Shown in pieces: positions 46,292 to 57,900 of a DNA stretch of 64,000 nt (positions within the stretch are counted from its first letter, which is position 1; each line of letters opens with the position of its first letter). The stretch is from positions 2,534,707 to 2,598,706 of the forward strand of contig JAJEKV010000001.1 in the NCBI GenBank assembly GCA_021234155.1, written 5' to 3'. The translations under genes were made by a program, and so were the position numbers. The notes under the pieces are model-generated. The model did not search any database. It was not told the DNA's origin and was given only the letters and a program-made list of their open reading frames with translations. The DNA comes from Isoetes taiwanensis. Its lineage: Eukaryota; Streptophyta; Lycopodiopsida; Isoetales; Isoetaceae.

Positions 46292-49200
46292 AACCTATCA
46301 GCGCCGTGAATTTCAGTTTGCCGCACTACTGCGAAGATGGAGCCGCGACGCATCAATATGCGAAGAGGATGCGAAGTCCGCTGACGCAACCTCGGCAACG
46401 TGTTTTCCTTCGCATTTCCAGCCGGAGCGCTCGAGCAGTGCTGTACGCCAAGAATTACCGATATTGATTTGCATGATGTCGCAGGATGGTGGTGGAGAGA
46501 TAAGCGGTAGAAGATGTATTACCCTCGCAGTCACCGCATTTATGATTCCCTTATTGTTATCGGCTGCAAACGCCAGCTATTTCCCCGCTCTCAACCTCTC
46601 GCTTTGCTCCGCCGCGTCTCAATTCCCTCAATCTCCGTAAAACCAAGTCTTCAAGTGGAGCAAATGTGCAAAGTGCCCTCTCTATTGAGGACATACTTAT
46701 CAAGTCTTCTATCTTACCACCATCCCCATCTTTTATCTTACCACTCTGATACAGTTATTGCACGCAGAAGATCCTCCCGTGAGAAGAACAATGGCTCAAA
46801 TGCATGCATCTCAAGTTAAGCATAAGAAAAATGATTCAAGCCGCACCGCCCCTGGCTATAAAGTCATACATGCATGTCCAAAATGACGCGACCTTCTATC
46901 CCCCCAGCACAGAGGTAAGCCCACGAGAACTGAGAAAGAAACGCATCTCGTGAAGGTTATTCTCGACACTTTCCAATAATAATCCCAAGGTATATGCATC
47001 ACCACTCTTACAAATAGTTGTAAATTCACTTATTTTCTGCATTTTCTATATGCTGCCTATAATTTGAGCTCCTATGTGGGTTAAAGTTGATGTTCCGCTG
47101 TAAGACATTGGCTACAGCTTCCATCGGACTTCACTCGGCCATGCATCTATAGTGAGATACATGCATGGAAACCCCGCAGCCATGCTGCAGGCTCTTTGAA
47201 GCATACTGTGCCCGCTATTAATGGCCCTGACTTGGAAAAGAACCGTGTTTAACGCAGCTTTACGCCACCTGATGTGCGAAACTCCATATGGTACACACCA
47301 CATCGTATTTGGGTCTGTATGGCCAAAGTGGATGATAAGTGAAAATCAGCAACATACCCATGTTGTTGATGAAGAGTAAAGTACATTATGTATGACTTAT
47401 AGTTGATAATTGAAGAAAAACCAAGTAATTTAGATGTACTCAAAGAATAATTGTGGATGAGTTACCCCCTTTGTGGAACATGTGTATTCGTGCCCACGAT
47501 GCCCATAAAAATGACGTGCTTTTAATCTTTAGAGTGTGTGAGTGCCTATTGTGGACTATGCATTGACTTTCCCTGGTTTGCCGAAAGTGTTCTGCTTCTA
47601 AGATGGATCGTGGCACTTCCCTAAAATATATGGGAAAAGTTGCAAAGCACCACTCTTTTGGGCAGGATCTCTACAGCAGTAGTATACAGGGTTTTAGGAA
47701 GGCTTGAGCTCACGACCCTTCTAAAGCACAGCAGTAGACAATTCTGGGCAGTGGCACCCCAGGACTAAGTGCTGCAATCACTGCTGCACTACCATGCAGA
47801 ATGTAAGAGCTTTGGGATAAGAAGGAAGCAGGGAAAATCCGCAAGTGTAAAACCTCGCGGGGCACCGCACTGAGAGGTCGCGTGAGCCTACCTGCATGTA
47901 AAGGAGGGATGAGAATTCATGGCTGGTGTGTATGGTGTGAGGAGGAAGTCTTTATCCGCTTAAATGCTATATGAAAAGTGGAAGTCCTCGCTTTTTTTAT
48001 AGACTACCATATTGGACCTACCCACGACTAACACACCTTTAGACCATGCATATCTCAAGAACGTGGGAAACTTTGTTTATGGAAGTACGGTATTTGGTCA
48101 AAAAGACACAACCGTGATGGACCTTGGCGCACAGCAGCAGGCGCATCCAGTGAAGGGTAAACGCCACTTCCTCCCGGCAGAAATGGGTTGGCCAAGTAGC
48201 CACCATCGAGCTTAGTCGGTATGATGATTTAAGGGCCCTTGTAATTAACCGTTACATGCGTAATCATTGGCAACCGCATTCACAAGTAGTGGGAGCCGAC
48301 CGGTTGAAGTCCCATGGATCGCATAAGTTCGTGATGTAAGCAATTAAAGTCCGGCTATATATATGTACCACTATAAAATGTAAATCATAACTTATATTTG
48401 GTGCTTGATCATGTCAGCGCCCCTCAATTTTAGGGAGTTTTAGACAAGGACCATTGGAGGCAATAAGTGCCCTGCGTCAAAGGTCAATAAGGTTGTTACC
48501 TCCATGTTGATTTAAAAATCCCCCGTCATTTACCAGGGCTGCTTTTTGTTTTGGGACCTCATAGGTGGATGCAAAAACTATACCGAAAGATAAAACTGTA
48601 TTAGATGAAAAGTGAAATGGCGCAGTGGAAGCGTTGCTTGTTGAGGTTGAGTTTTTACGAAGCTTGATACCAAACCCATCTTTGGTACATCTATCGAGGA
48701 AGGAGCTCATGAACCGTATATGCCGTATGGATGTTTTTCTTGAAAGGTTTATGAAGTGATTACGATATGGTGCGCCAAAGAGCATCGCCCCAAGGTAGTA
48801 TGGCGTGTAGGGATGGCTTAAGTAAAGAGTCACGCGCTCTTTCGCGGCGATGTATTATATTTCCGCCAGACATCCAGATGCACCGCTTTATGGAGGATGC
48901 AAGTGGACGGGAAGATTGTGGGTAGTGGGCGTAAGTACGAAAAGTGTAAGCCGCTTTCCAAATATATGATTATTATAGGTTGACCAGACTTTCTTCTTAC
49001 AATTCGCACCAAATTTTAAAAATGGATTGCTCAAGTATGGAGAACGTTAAAGGAAGAAATGGAAGGAGGCATGAATGGAGACGGTATATACGTCCCGTCC
49101 ATGGTAAACCCTCGCCTTTGCCGCAGATGGAAAGTGAGAATGGGTACGGCTGTGCTTGACCGATGGCTATCATTGCTGCGGGGAGTATATTGGCGCTACG

Positions 49201-50654
49201 AATACGCGCGTGTCACGCGAAAAGGTAGCTGCAACAAATTATGTTGATGTAAATTCCAGTATTTCTTTGATGTTACGGGGACGGCTGACATTACGTGCTT
49301 TTTGGATAAAGATATATCTTACCGATATGGTGGCATGGGACTCCACTATCGTGTGAGTTCCTTGACATACAATGAAGACTTGTGATCGCGAGTCATGGTA
49401 TCATTCACGAAAGTATGGAGTTTCAATCAAGTGTTGCCTTCTTCGACGTAACGCCAGAAGCTACCCGTGATTGGCCTGGGAGGTTAAAAGACTATAATGG
49501 AGGATGTTGGTGGTAATTTTAAGATCTTCATATTCGACAATGACATTGGTTTGACCAATTAAGGGGCCGTAGCCTACAAGAAAAGGTATGATAGAAACAA
49601 GTGGCTTTTTCGGCCATTAACCCCTAGCAAGATGTTCTTAGTGGCAGACGCTTTGTCCTTCCGTATTAACCGTGAATGTACACACATACACATATCCACT
49701 TCAAATTTTAGACCATCAATATCAATCTCATCACCCGTTTGACCGTGATTTTTTCTACCGACGTATTAAGACCCAAATATGTGGTTAACAAGCCGGGGCA
49801 ACCACATACAATCAGGGACGTTTCAATATTCATGGGTTGCAAGTTGTGCTAGAGGAGTCAATACCAGAGCCCTCCTGGGCGTGATCGGCGCATTCAACCA
49901 CCCGAAAACGGAGTATCTGAGAGTTGGGTTCATCGTACCCCAAGCACCCTTGAAAGCAATTCCACAAATAATGCATACTGTGCATTTAATACAAATGTTA
50001 TAATGCTAACAATGACCTAATTTCTAGTTAGGCACCTAGAGGGAGACGCATCATTAAATTCATGTATGTCAAATATTATGCACATCCTCAAAGGTAATCC
50101 TTCTCTGAGTAGGCTATGTTCCGTCATTCTCGTGGTGCAATAAAAACCCATTCACTCAATTTTTTTCTCCCCCCTCCCCCTTTTTGGTATATACATTATA
50201 TCTGAGAGCCGAAAAGAACTACTGAATATGGGGCTCAAAGAAGCCACATAGGCTCAAGTATTGCCTTCTAGACTAGACAAACATGCAAAGAGTCTTCAAT
50301 GGTATCTTAAAGGTTTCCGATTTTCTTCTAACTCTTAAAACTGCCACTACCAAAGTTAACCCTCGATCATTGCTTAATTTGATGTTATCCACTAGCTTTC
50401 TGCTAGGATCACCGCCTACCTTTCAAATGCACGTAAAAGAGCAGGCCAATGGTATTTGTAGGTGAATGTCCAAATATTAGCGGGGAGGAAGCATGAGGGG
50501 AGCCTATGTTCCTGTAGTGCTGTACCTTAGGGTCGAACATGCCACTTGGTATAGGTTCAAAACAAGCAAGCCTCTTAGGCTCAAGCGCATTGTCTAGCCT
50601 CAAACATGCCCCAAAGATCAAACATGTACACAAATAAAAATAAAATAGTTAAAC

Positions 50655-50734
50655 TATCGCCGCGAGTAATCAAATACGCCGTGATATGACGTATTGACGC
50701 CGCAGATGCTTACGCATAATAAATGACGCTAAAC
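50655..50734 (+). repeat. Short CpG/GACG motif at the array edge
   Basis: ATACGCCGTGATATGACGTA (about 50671) and GACGCCGCAGATGC resemble the CpG modules at 40 and 44 kb. It lies immediately left of the tandem array, so it may mark the array boundary. Confidence 0.4.
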
Positions 50735-52304
50735 TCATTTCTTAGCTGGGTGAACATGAGTGGCTCTCTCAGTCACAGTAATCCTTGGTCCTGGGCAGGC
50801 AGTCGTGACGTGTTTCGAGTCCATCGCAGCGCCACCAAAAGCCCGGAGAGAGGGTTTCTCCGCCTCTGTGGCCTTGGGGAGAGGAAATTCGGGCAAGTGC
50901 CTTCCGGGACATTTGAAGTCCTGCTCGGGCGCGCCAATACCCCATCGACACGCCAAGTCGAGCCGCAAGCAAGGTCCCGCCTCTCAATCTCGCCATTGGC
51001 TGGGCGAGGCCTCCAAAACGTAGTAAACCCCGTGGGGCTGCTGTGTTCTGTGGCTGGTTTGCGCTGGGGGCCGTAGACTTGGTCTCATGCACTGACTGGG
51101 CCGTATAGCCGCAGGCCAGAGTAAGGGGAACTCCTACTGAGCTGCTGCTTGGGCCCGGCTCCTCCTCCTGGCGTGGCAAGTAGAAGTCGGGCGTTTTTGC
51201 AGCTGGCAAGACATTCATAACACCCGCACTAATGCATTGTACGGTAAATAAATTCCCCGATTTTTCGCTACCGAATCCTAATCCATGTCCAAAGACACGT
51301 ACCACTCTTCAAAATTTCTGAGAAGGTCTTAGGTCAAAGGGTTAGCATTGGGACCCGCCATGTTCTCATGTGCGCAACCGAAAGGCCGCACCCTCTTCCC
51401 CAAGTCAAACGAGGGCCGACCTGCAGATCCTCACAAGAGGGAGAGTCCCGGACCCCAAGTAAGAGGCTGATCCAAAAAGTTCCCAGGCAGCCCTTCCGGG
51501 TACAGCCCCCGGGAGGCACTAATGACCACCCTCCCCTGAGCTCCTGCTCCTTATCCGGAATCAATGTTGATCTCCGCTCGGGGCCCTCTCTTCTGAAAGG
51601 CCCAAAAGATCCGTATGTAGACGGGTCCGGAGAACTTGTCAAACCAGCGGGCGCCCCGAGGCTTCAGAGAAACCGCAGGTACTTTGTCGCTCTGCACCTA
51701 TGCCCTAATGGCAAATCGACCTCGCCAAATCATCCTGGAATGGCTAAATTAGCCTTGTGTGTGAGCAAGTTATGCGCTCGGTTTGCAAAGAAAACACCTC
51801 CACGACAAGATCCCGTGACCACATCCCAGAAGCCAATTGACTACCAGTGTGATGCGGGCGAGCTACTTCGGCGCTTTGGTGCCTGCACTTTCCTCACACT
51901 GAATCCTGGTCCCCGCGGCGGCACGCCTGAGTCCATCGCGGTGCCAACCCCATTCCAGAGGGAGGTCGCCTGGCCCGCCCCGTGGGGCCCCTTTCTGGGA
52001 GAAACGTGGCAAGCAGCCTTCCTGACTCTTTAGGTTCGTGGTTCTCAAGGCTGTAACACCCCCACTCCATCATTGTCATTTCGCCAAGAAGGTCCCGCCT
52101 TCCGACCGCCAGCGAGAGGGCCTCCAAACGTAGCAAACCCCGCGTCGTGTTCAGGCTGGCTTGGTTAAATGGCATCGGCCCCTGCACTTGGGGACCTGGG
52201 TCGAGAAGCCTTGTTTGCAACACGGCATGTGAACCTAATTTTGAATCTGAAGTTTGGCCTGTCCTCCTCCCCATGCGCGAAGCCTGGGCTAAGTATGGCA
52301 AGAT

Positions 52305-52430
52305 ATTCATAAATTTACCACCTACTTGTACGTAAAGTAAATTCTGATTTTTTGTCAAAATGATCTTAACCCATCTCCGCAAAGACACGTACCCAATTTT
52401 CGAACAAATCTTCTTGGCAAGGCCTAGGTC
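52305..52430 (+). repeat. AT-rich box of the tandem unit (example copy)
   Basis: Each GC-rich unit contains about 110-130 bp of AT-rich sequence: AAGACATTCATAAAT, TTAATGCATTGTA, AAAATAAATTCTGATTTTTT, CCTAACCCATCTCCAAAGAC, then the AGAAGGTCTAGGTCAAAGG landmark. Other copies end near 51330, 53495, 54550, 55640, 56712, 57745, 58825, 59705, 60786, 61896 and 62995. It seems to be the better conserved part of the unit. Possible roles (origin, protein-binding site, promoter) are not decidable here. Confidence 0.75.
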
Positions 52431-54564
52431 AGTTGGCTAGATAGAATCCGTCGCAAGCGTTTCGCTGCGGTATAAATCGAAAACACCCTTCCCCTGCTTC
52501 CAACGAGTCGACCTTGCAGGGCCATCCTCAGAGAGTCCGACCTCAAGAGCGGAGATCCAAAATTGAGGTACTTTCCTGGGTAAAGGCTTTCCCCTGGCCG
52601 GTGACGCTTAATGACTAATTCTCCTGAGTCTGGTTTCTATTCCATCGCTGGATCTCTTCCGCTCGTAGCCCTCTTCTGGAAGGCCCAAAAGGATTCCGTG
52701 TATCGGGTCCGTGAGACTTGTCAAACTGCTGTGTTCCCCTGGTACCGTAAACCGCGAATATCTTGCCCGTCGCACCCAGGCTCCACGCGTAACTGCAATA
52801 AACGCCCCTGAATACAAACACCCTAGGGATGCCAGGCTAAGGTCAGCCAAAAAGAGGCCACACTCTACCTTCCACACAAGATATCCTAAGATCCACATCC
52901 TAGGCCACTGATCTTACGTGAGTGATGGAAGTGGTTTCACTTTACGCTTCTTGGAGGCTCTGTAACTTCCAAGCCACTTTAACTCGGGTCCCCAAAGTGG
53001 CATCGCTTCACGCTTCCTCAAGTCCATCAAGCAGCCAAACCTGAATTCCAGGAGGGGAGGCCTCAGCCCTTGGGGCCCTGTGGTATAAAATTGCAGGGCA
53101 AATGGGATTTTAGGGTCCCGCTCCCACCACCGCCCATTGCCACGCAAGGCATGTCCCTGCTCACACTGATATGAGGGCCCAAAACAAAACCCCGGGTTGC
53201 TGTGCCTCTAGAAGGGGTTTATGCTTTGGGGGCTTCAGGAGACTCGTCTCAAGGTAATTTGGTCTCCGAGGTGCTCGTTTTGCACTACTGCTGTAAGTGG
53301 TCCCTGCAATTTTGAGCTTTCTGTGTACCGTCCTCCTCCCAGCGTGGCAAGTAGAAGCCTGTATGCAGGGCAAGACATTCATACTCCTAATTAATGCATT
53401 GTAATGAAAATAAATTCTGATTTTTTGCTGCCAAATTTAACTTAATCCATTTCCAAAGACACACCAATTCTTTCTAAATTTTCTGAGAAGGTCTAGGTCA
53501 AGTAGTTAAGATATTAGAATCAGCCAGTAAGTCCTGCCAGGAACTGTTCGGCACTCCCTTCCCAAGCCCTTCAAACGAGCCGACCAAGCAGTGATCCTCT
53601 ATAAGAGAGTGAGAGTCCTGACCCCGGGTGAGGCAGATCCAAAAGTTCCCCGAGGCAGCTCTTCCCTAGCCGGGCCGGAATGACGGAATGACCACTTCCT
53701 GGCCCCGGCTCTTGAGTCCCCACGCGTTTGGATCCTCTCATTCGTGCCCTTCTCCAAAAAGACCTGCAGATCTGGCCCGGAGAACTTTGTCAAACTGGCC
53801 CCTGAGGTCGACCTTTGTAAACCATGTTCCTACTGTCGCAACGTGAGAGGTTCCCACGTACCACCAAATCGTCCTAATGGCGAATTTCCATCTAGGAGAG
53901 CAAGCGGCGCCTTGTTTTAAAAGAGCGTTCTTCCACTATGGGTAGTATCTCATCCACATCCCGGTGCCACCACGGTGCGTGGATGGAAGTGAGCTACTAA
54001 GCTTCTTGAGGTCGTGGTCTTCTCGCTACTCGAATTTGTTCCTGTGGCAACGCCGACGCCGGGTAAGTCCCCGGCCGGCGCAGCCAAATCGCTGTATCTT
54101 GAGAGGGAGGTCGCCCGCCCGCCCCCGGTGGCCTTGGAGAGGAAATTCGTAAGTGGGCAAATTCTTCCGGATTTTAGGGTCCGGTGGTTTCCGACAAGGC
54201 CAACACCGACACCCACATCAACAGTTTACCACTTCGTCCCCCGGAACGCTGGACAGTTATATGGGCTCCAAAACGCAAACCCGTGCTGGCCGCCGTGTTC
54301 TAGTGAAGGTTTGCGCTTTGGGGGGCCGAGACTTGCCCTGCGACTGGGATCCGGCCGAGAAGTTTCAAATGCTGGCTGGCGGAACCGGACGAGCTGAAAC
54401 GCCCTCCTGAGGTGTAGCGCTGGGTGTCGGCTTTCGCGCAGGCAAGAGACATTCATAAATCGTAATGCAATGTAAAATAATTCTGATTTTTTGCCACGAT
54501 TCTAACCCACCCCGTTACGTACCAAATTTCTGTAAATTTCGAGAAGGTCTAGGTCAAAGGGTTA

Positions 54565-54945
54565 GCCAAGTCAAAAGTTTAAATGGAGTTTGTGGATCGC
54601 TGTACTGTAAATGACCCGCCCCAATGGACGCTATACTGGTCTAAGATTACCAACAGAATATAAGGCTATCATAACTATTAGGAATGTTGATGTAAATGAT
54701 TACGCAAAGTTACTGGCACTACTAGTAGAATATAAATTAAGATTTTAAAAGCAAAAGACTAAAGTTGGGGAGGGGGGGGGGCTTACTTGGTTGCTGCATT
54801 GATGGTTGTGTTTCAAAGATTGTATGCATATGGATACAAATGCAGGAATGCTCTGTTCAAGCACCTGGATCGCCTCTAAAGCTATTTGACATGGATGGCA
54901 TAATTAACTTGTAATTGAATCAATTGTGCAAGCAACTTCCTGGGG
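54565..54945. other. Non-repeat insertion or replacement inside the array
   Basis: After the landmark at 54542 the array sequence is lost for about 380 bp of AT-rich DNA with a G-run (GGGGAGGGGGGGGGG, about 54769). It then resumes at about 54950 in a different part of the unit, and that part is followed by a partial duplication. The unit length (about 1090) is nevertheless kept. This implies replacement plus rearrangement, not simple insertion. Confidence 0.7.
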
Positions 54946-57900
54946 CTTTCTTAGGTCCCAGCCGCCACACTTCACCGGCGTCAAGATACTGCAAGGTCCT
55001 ACCAACCGGCTGGCGCGAGAGGCTCCAAACGAAACCCCGTGGATTCCGCTGCATTCTAGAAGGGTTTTTGCTTTGGGAGCCGAAGTTTGTCTTCCGCCAA
55101 ATAACTTGGTCCCTAGGGCAACGCCGACGCTCGAGTCCATCGGGTGAGCCACCCGCAGTCTGAGAGGTGCTCGCCCCAGCCCCTGTGGCCTTGGGGAGAG
55201 GAAATCTCGGGGCGCAGCCTTCCCGGGAGCCGCAGTAGGGTCCGCGTTCAAGGCTGGCCACCCCACTCCACGCTGCTTCACGCCAAGCAAGGTCCCGCTC
55301 TCGGACTGCCAAGGAGAGGGCTCTCCAAAATCAGAAACCGCGGGCTGCCCGTGAAGGGTTTATGTTGTGCCTGGTGACTCTGGTCTCTTGCACTTGGACC
55401 GGCCGAGGAGTCGCGTTCTGGTGAATACAGCAAGTGTGGAACTAACGACGCAGCTTAGGCCCCGCCCTCCTCCCGGCGTGTGGCAAGTAGAAGCTCCGGG
55501 GGCGCTTTTGGTGCAAGTGGCAAGACATTCATAATCTCTGAATTAATGCATTGTACCAAAATAAATTCTTGATCTGCCACCGAATCCTAACTACTTCCAA
55601 AGACACAAATTTCAATTTCTAAAAATTTCTGGAGTAGCTGGGTCATCAAAGGTTAAGATTAGAATCTGGCCGCAGGGGCGTTCACAGGCAACCGAAATAA
55701 AACCCTTCCCGGCCAAACTTGTGCTGACCTTGCAGGTGGATCCCTCACAAGAGGGGAGAGTCCCGACCCCAAGAGGCGGATCCAAAAGTTCCCGAGGCAG
55801 CCCTTCCTCGGTACGGCCCCCGGCCGCGACGCTACACGACCACCTCCCATTCCGCCTCCCCTGTATCCGACCGCTGGATCCTCCCGCCTGTAAAATTCTC
55901 TTCGAGAAGGCCCAAAAGATTCCGTGATCGGGTCCTGAGAACTGGTTAAACCAGCGGCCCAGGCCTTGTGGTGAAACCGGGCAGTTGTCTTGTCGCTCGC
56001 ACTGGAGGCTCCCTATCGGCGAATCGACCGCTTCAAATCTAATGGCTAAATACCACCCTAGGAGCAAGTTGGCGCGGCCTGCTTTGCAAAAGAAAGAAAC
56101 ACTCACGCCCACGGCGTAAGATCCCATCCACATCCGTGAAGAATACTGGCAAGAGATGGAAGTGAGCCACAGCTTCTTGCGTCGCGGGCCTCTGCCACCG
56201 GAACTTGGTCCCGCTGTGGCAACGCTTCACGCCCAGTCCATTGGCAGCCAAATCGCCATTCCCGGAGAGAGGCTCCTGTGGCCTCGGTGAGGTAAAACCC
56301 GGGGCGGCAAATTTCCCGGGATTTTAGGGCTGCCATGCACCCCCACTCCACGCCAAGTCACTCCCCGACCGGGAGAGGGCCTCCAAAACGCAGTAAAACC
56401 CCTCTGTGGGCTCACGGTGCCCCAGAAGTTGGCTGGCGCTTAAAGCCTGGGTAGACTTGGCCCGCGCGTAATTTCAGACCCGCTGTAGTCGGTAAATAAT
56501 TAAGCAAGGGGAATCGAATTTCAACGGAAAGTTTGGGCCTGTCCTCCTCCCTACATGTGGCAAGTAGAAGTGTAGCTTTGGTGCTGGCAAGACATCTGCT
56601 AAATCTACTAATGCATTGAAAATTTAAAATAAATTCATTTTTTTGCCACTCTGGATCTAACCCATCTCATTGTTGGCAGCCCAATTTTCTGTAAATTTCT
56701 TATAGAAGGTCTAGGTCAAAGGTTAGTGATTAGAACGCTTCTGGGGTAGCCTCGCCAGGCAAACGGAAGCCGGCACTCTTCCCCGCAACAGTATCCTCAC
56801 AGAGTGAGAGTCCCATCTCCAGTAAGGAAAGCGGATTCAAAAGCTCAGGCAGCTCTTCCCGCTTCCCGGCCGACGCTATCGACTACCTCTCCGGCATGCC
56901 CTGCTCTATCCACCGTTGACCCTCCTGCTCAGGGCCCTCTTCGAAGCCCTAAAAAGATTCCAGACGGCCCCGGAGAACGAGTCAACCAAGGCTTTGTGAA
57001 ATCTGCAAGCACTTCGGTTGCTCGCACTCTGGGGAGGCTCCTGAATGCCCTACCCCCGCTAACGCCCTGAATGGCCAAAATTTGCCCTGTGGAAGTGCCG
57101 GCACAAGTTTCAAAAGAAAGTCGCTCACGCCTTCCTACCTTAGATCCTGTCCACAATCCTTGCAAAGTCACCACTACGAAAGTGTGATGGAAGTGAGCTT
57201 ACTTCGGCCTCTCGGGAGGTTTCCGTGCGGAACGCCCACGCAAATTGCCCCGTGCGCACCTTTTTCCACGCTCTGGAAACCACGCAGCTCCAAACTACCC
57301 CAGAGGAAGCTCCATCCTGGCCCCCGTGGCCTGGGAGAGGAAATCGCGCCTTCCGGATTTTAGGGTCCGCGGCTCCTCGGCGCTTCAACACCCCCACTCC
57401 ATCGCTGTCATTTCCGCAACCCCCGACCATATGAGAGGGCCTCCCAAAACGAAACCCGCAAGTGGGTTGCTGTGTTCTAGAAGGGTTTGCTATGCTTTGG
57501 GGCTGGCATCTGGGTCTGCACTTGGGACCCCGCCGGTAGCCTGCTCCAGAATACCACGGAAAGCAAGGTGTCCGGGACGGAGCGAAAGTTTAAATTCCCG
57601 GCCCTCCCGATGTAAGTGTATCGGGGCGGTAAGATATTCTGGCAAATTCGCAATTAATGCATTGTACCTAAAATAAATTCTGATTTTTTACAATGACCCT
57701 AACCCATTCCCGCCATTAATGCTCTTTCAAATTTCTAGAAGGTCGAAAGTCAAAAGCGTTAGTATTTAGAACGGTCAGTGTTCAAGCAGGCAACCGAGCT
57801 TCGCACCCTTCCCTCAAGCCAAACGTGAGTGCCTATCTGCGCCATCCTCGCCAAGAGGGAGTCCGCACCAAGAGGTGCGGATCCAAAGTTCTTCAGGCGC

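Larger units (their letters stand above)
44351..50654. other. Unassigned, mostly non-coding stretch
   Basis: No recognisable gene in about 6.3 kb apart from the items listed separately. Short frames such as minus 48477-48833 and plus 49779-50003 lack known motifs. Composition is heterogeneous, with 44351-45060 and 47900-49500 looking like decayed coding sequence of unknown origin. Confidence 0.3.

Noticed and set aside
50769-52033. Long frames in the tandem array (178 and 221 codons)
   Set aside because: The same positions in other units do not keep these frames, and GC-rich DNA gives long chance frames.
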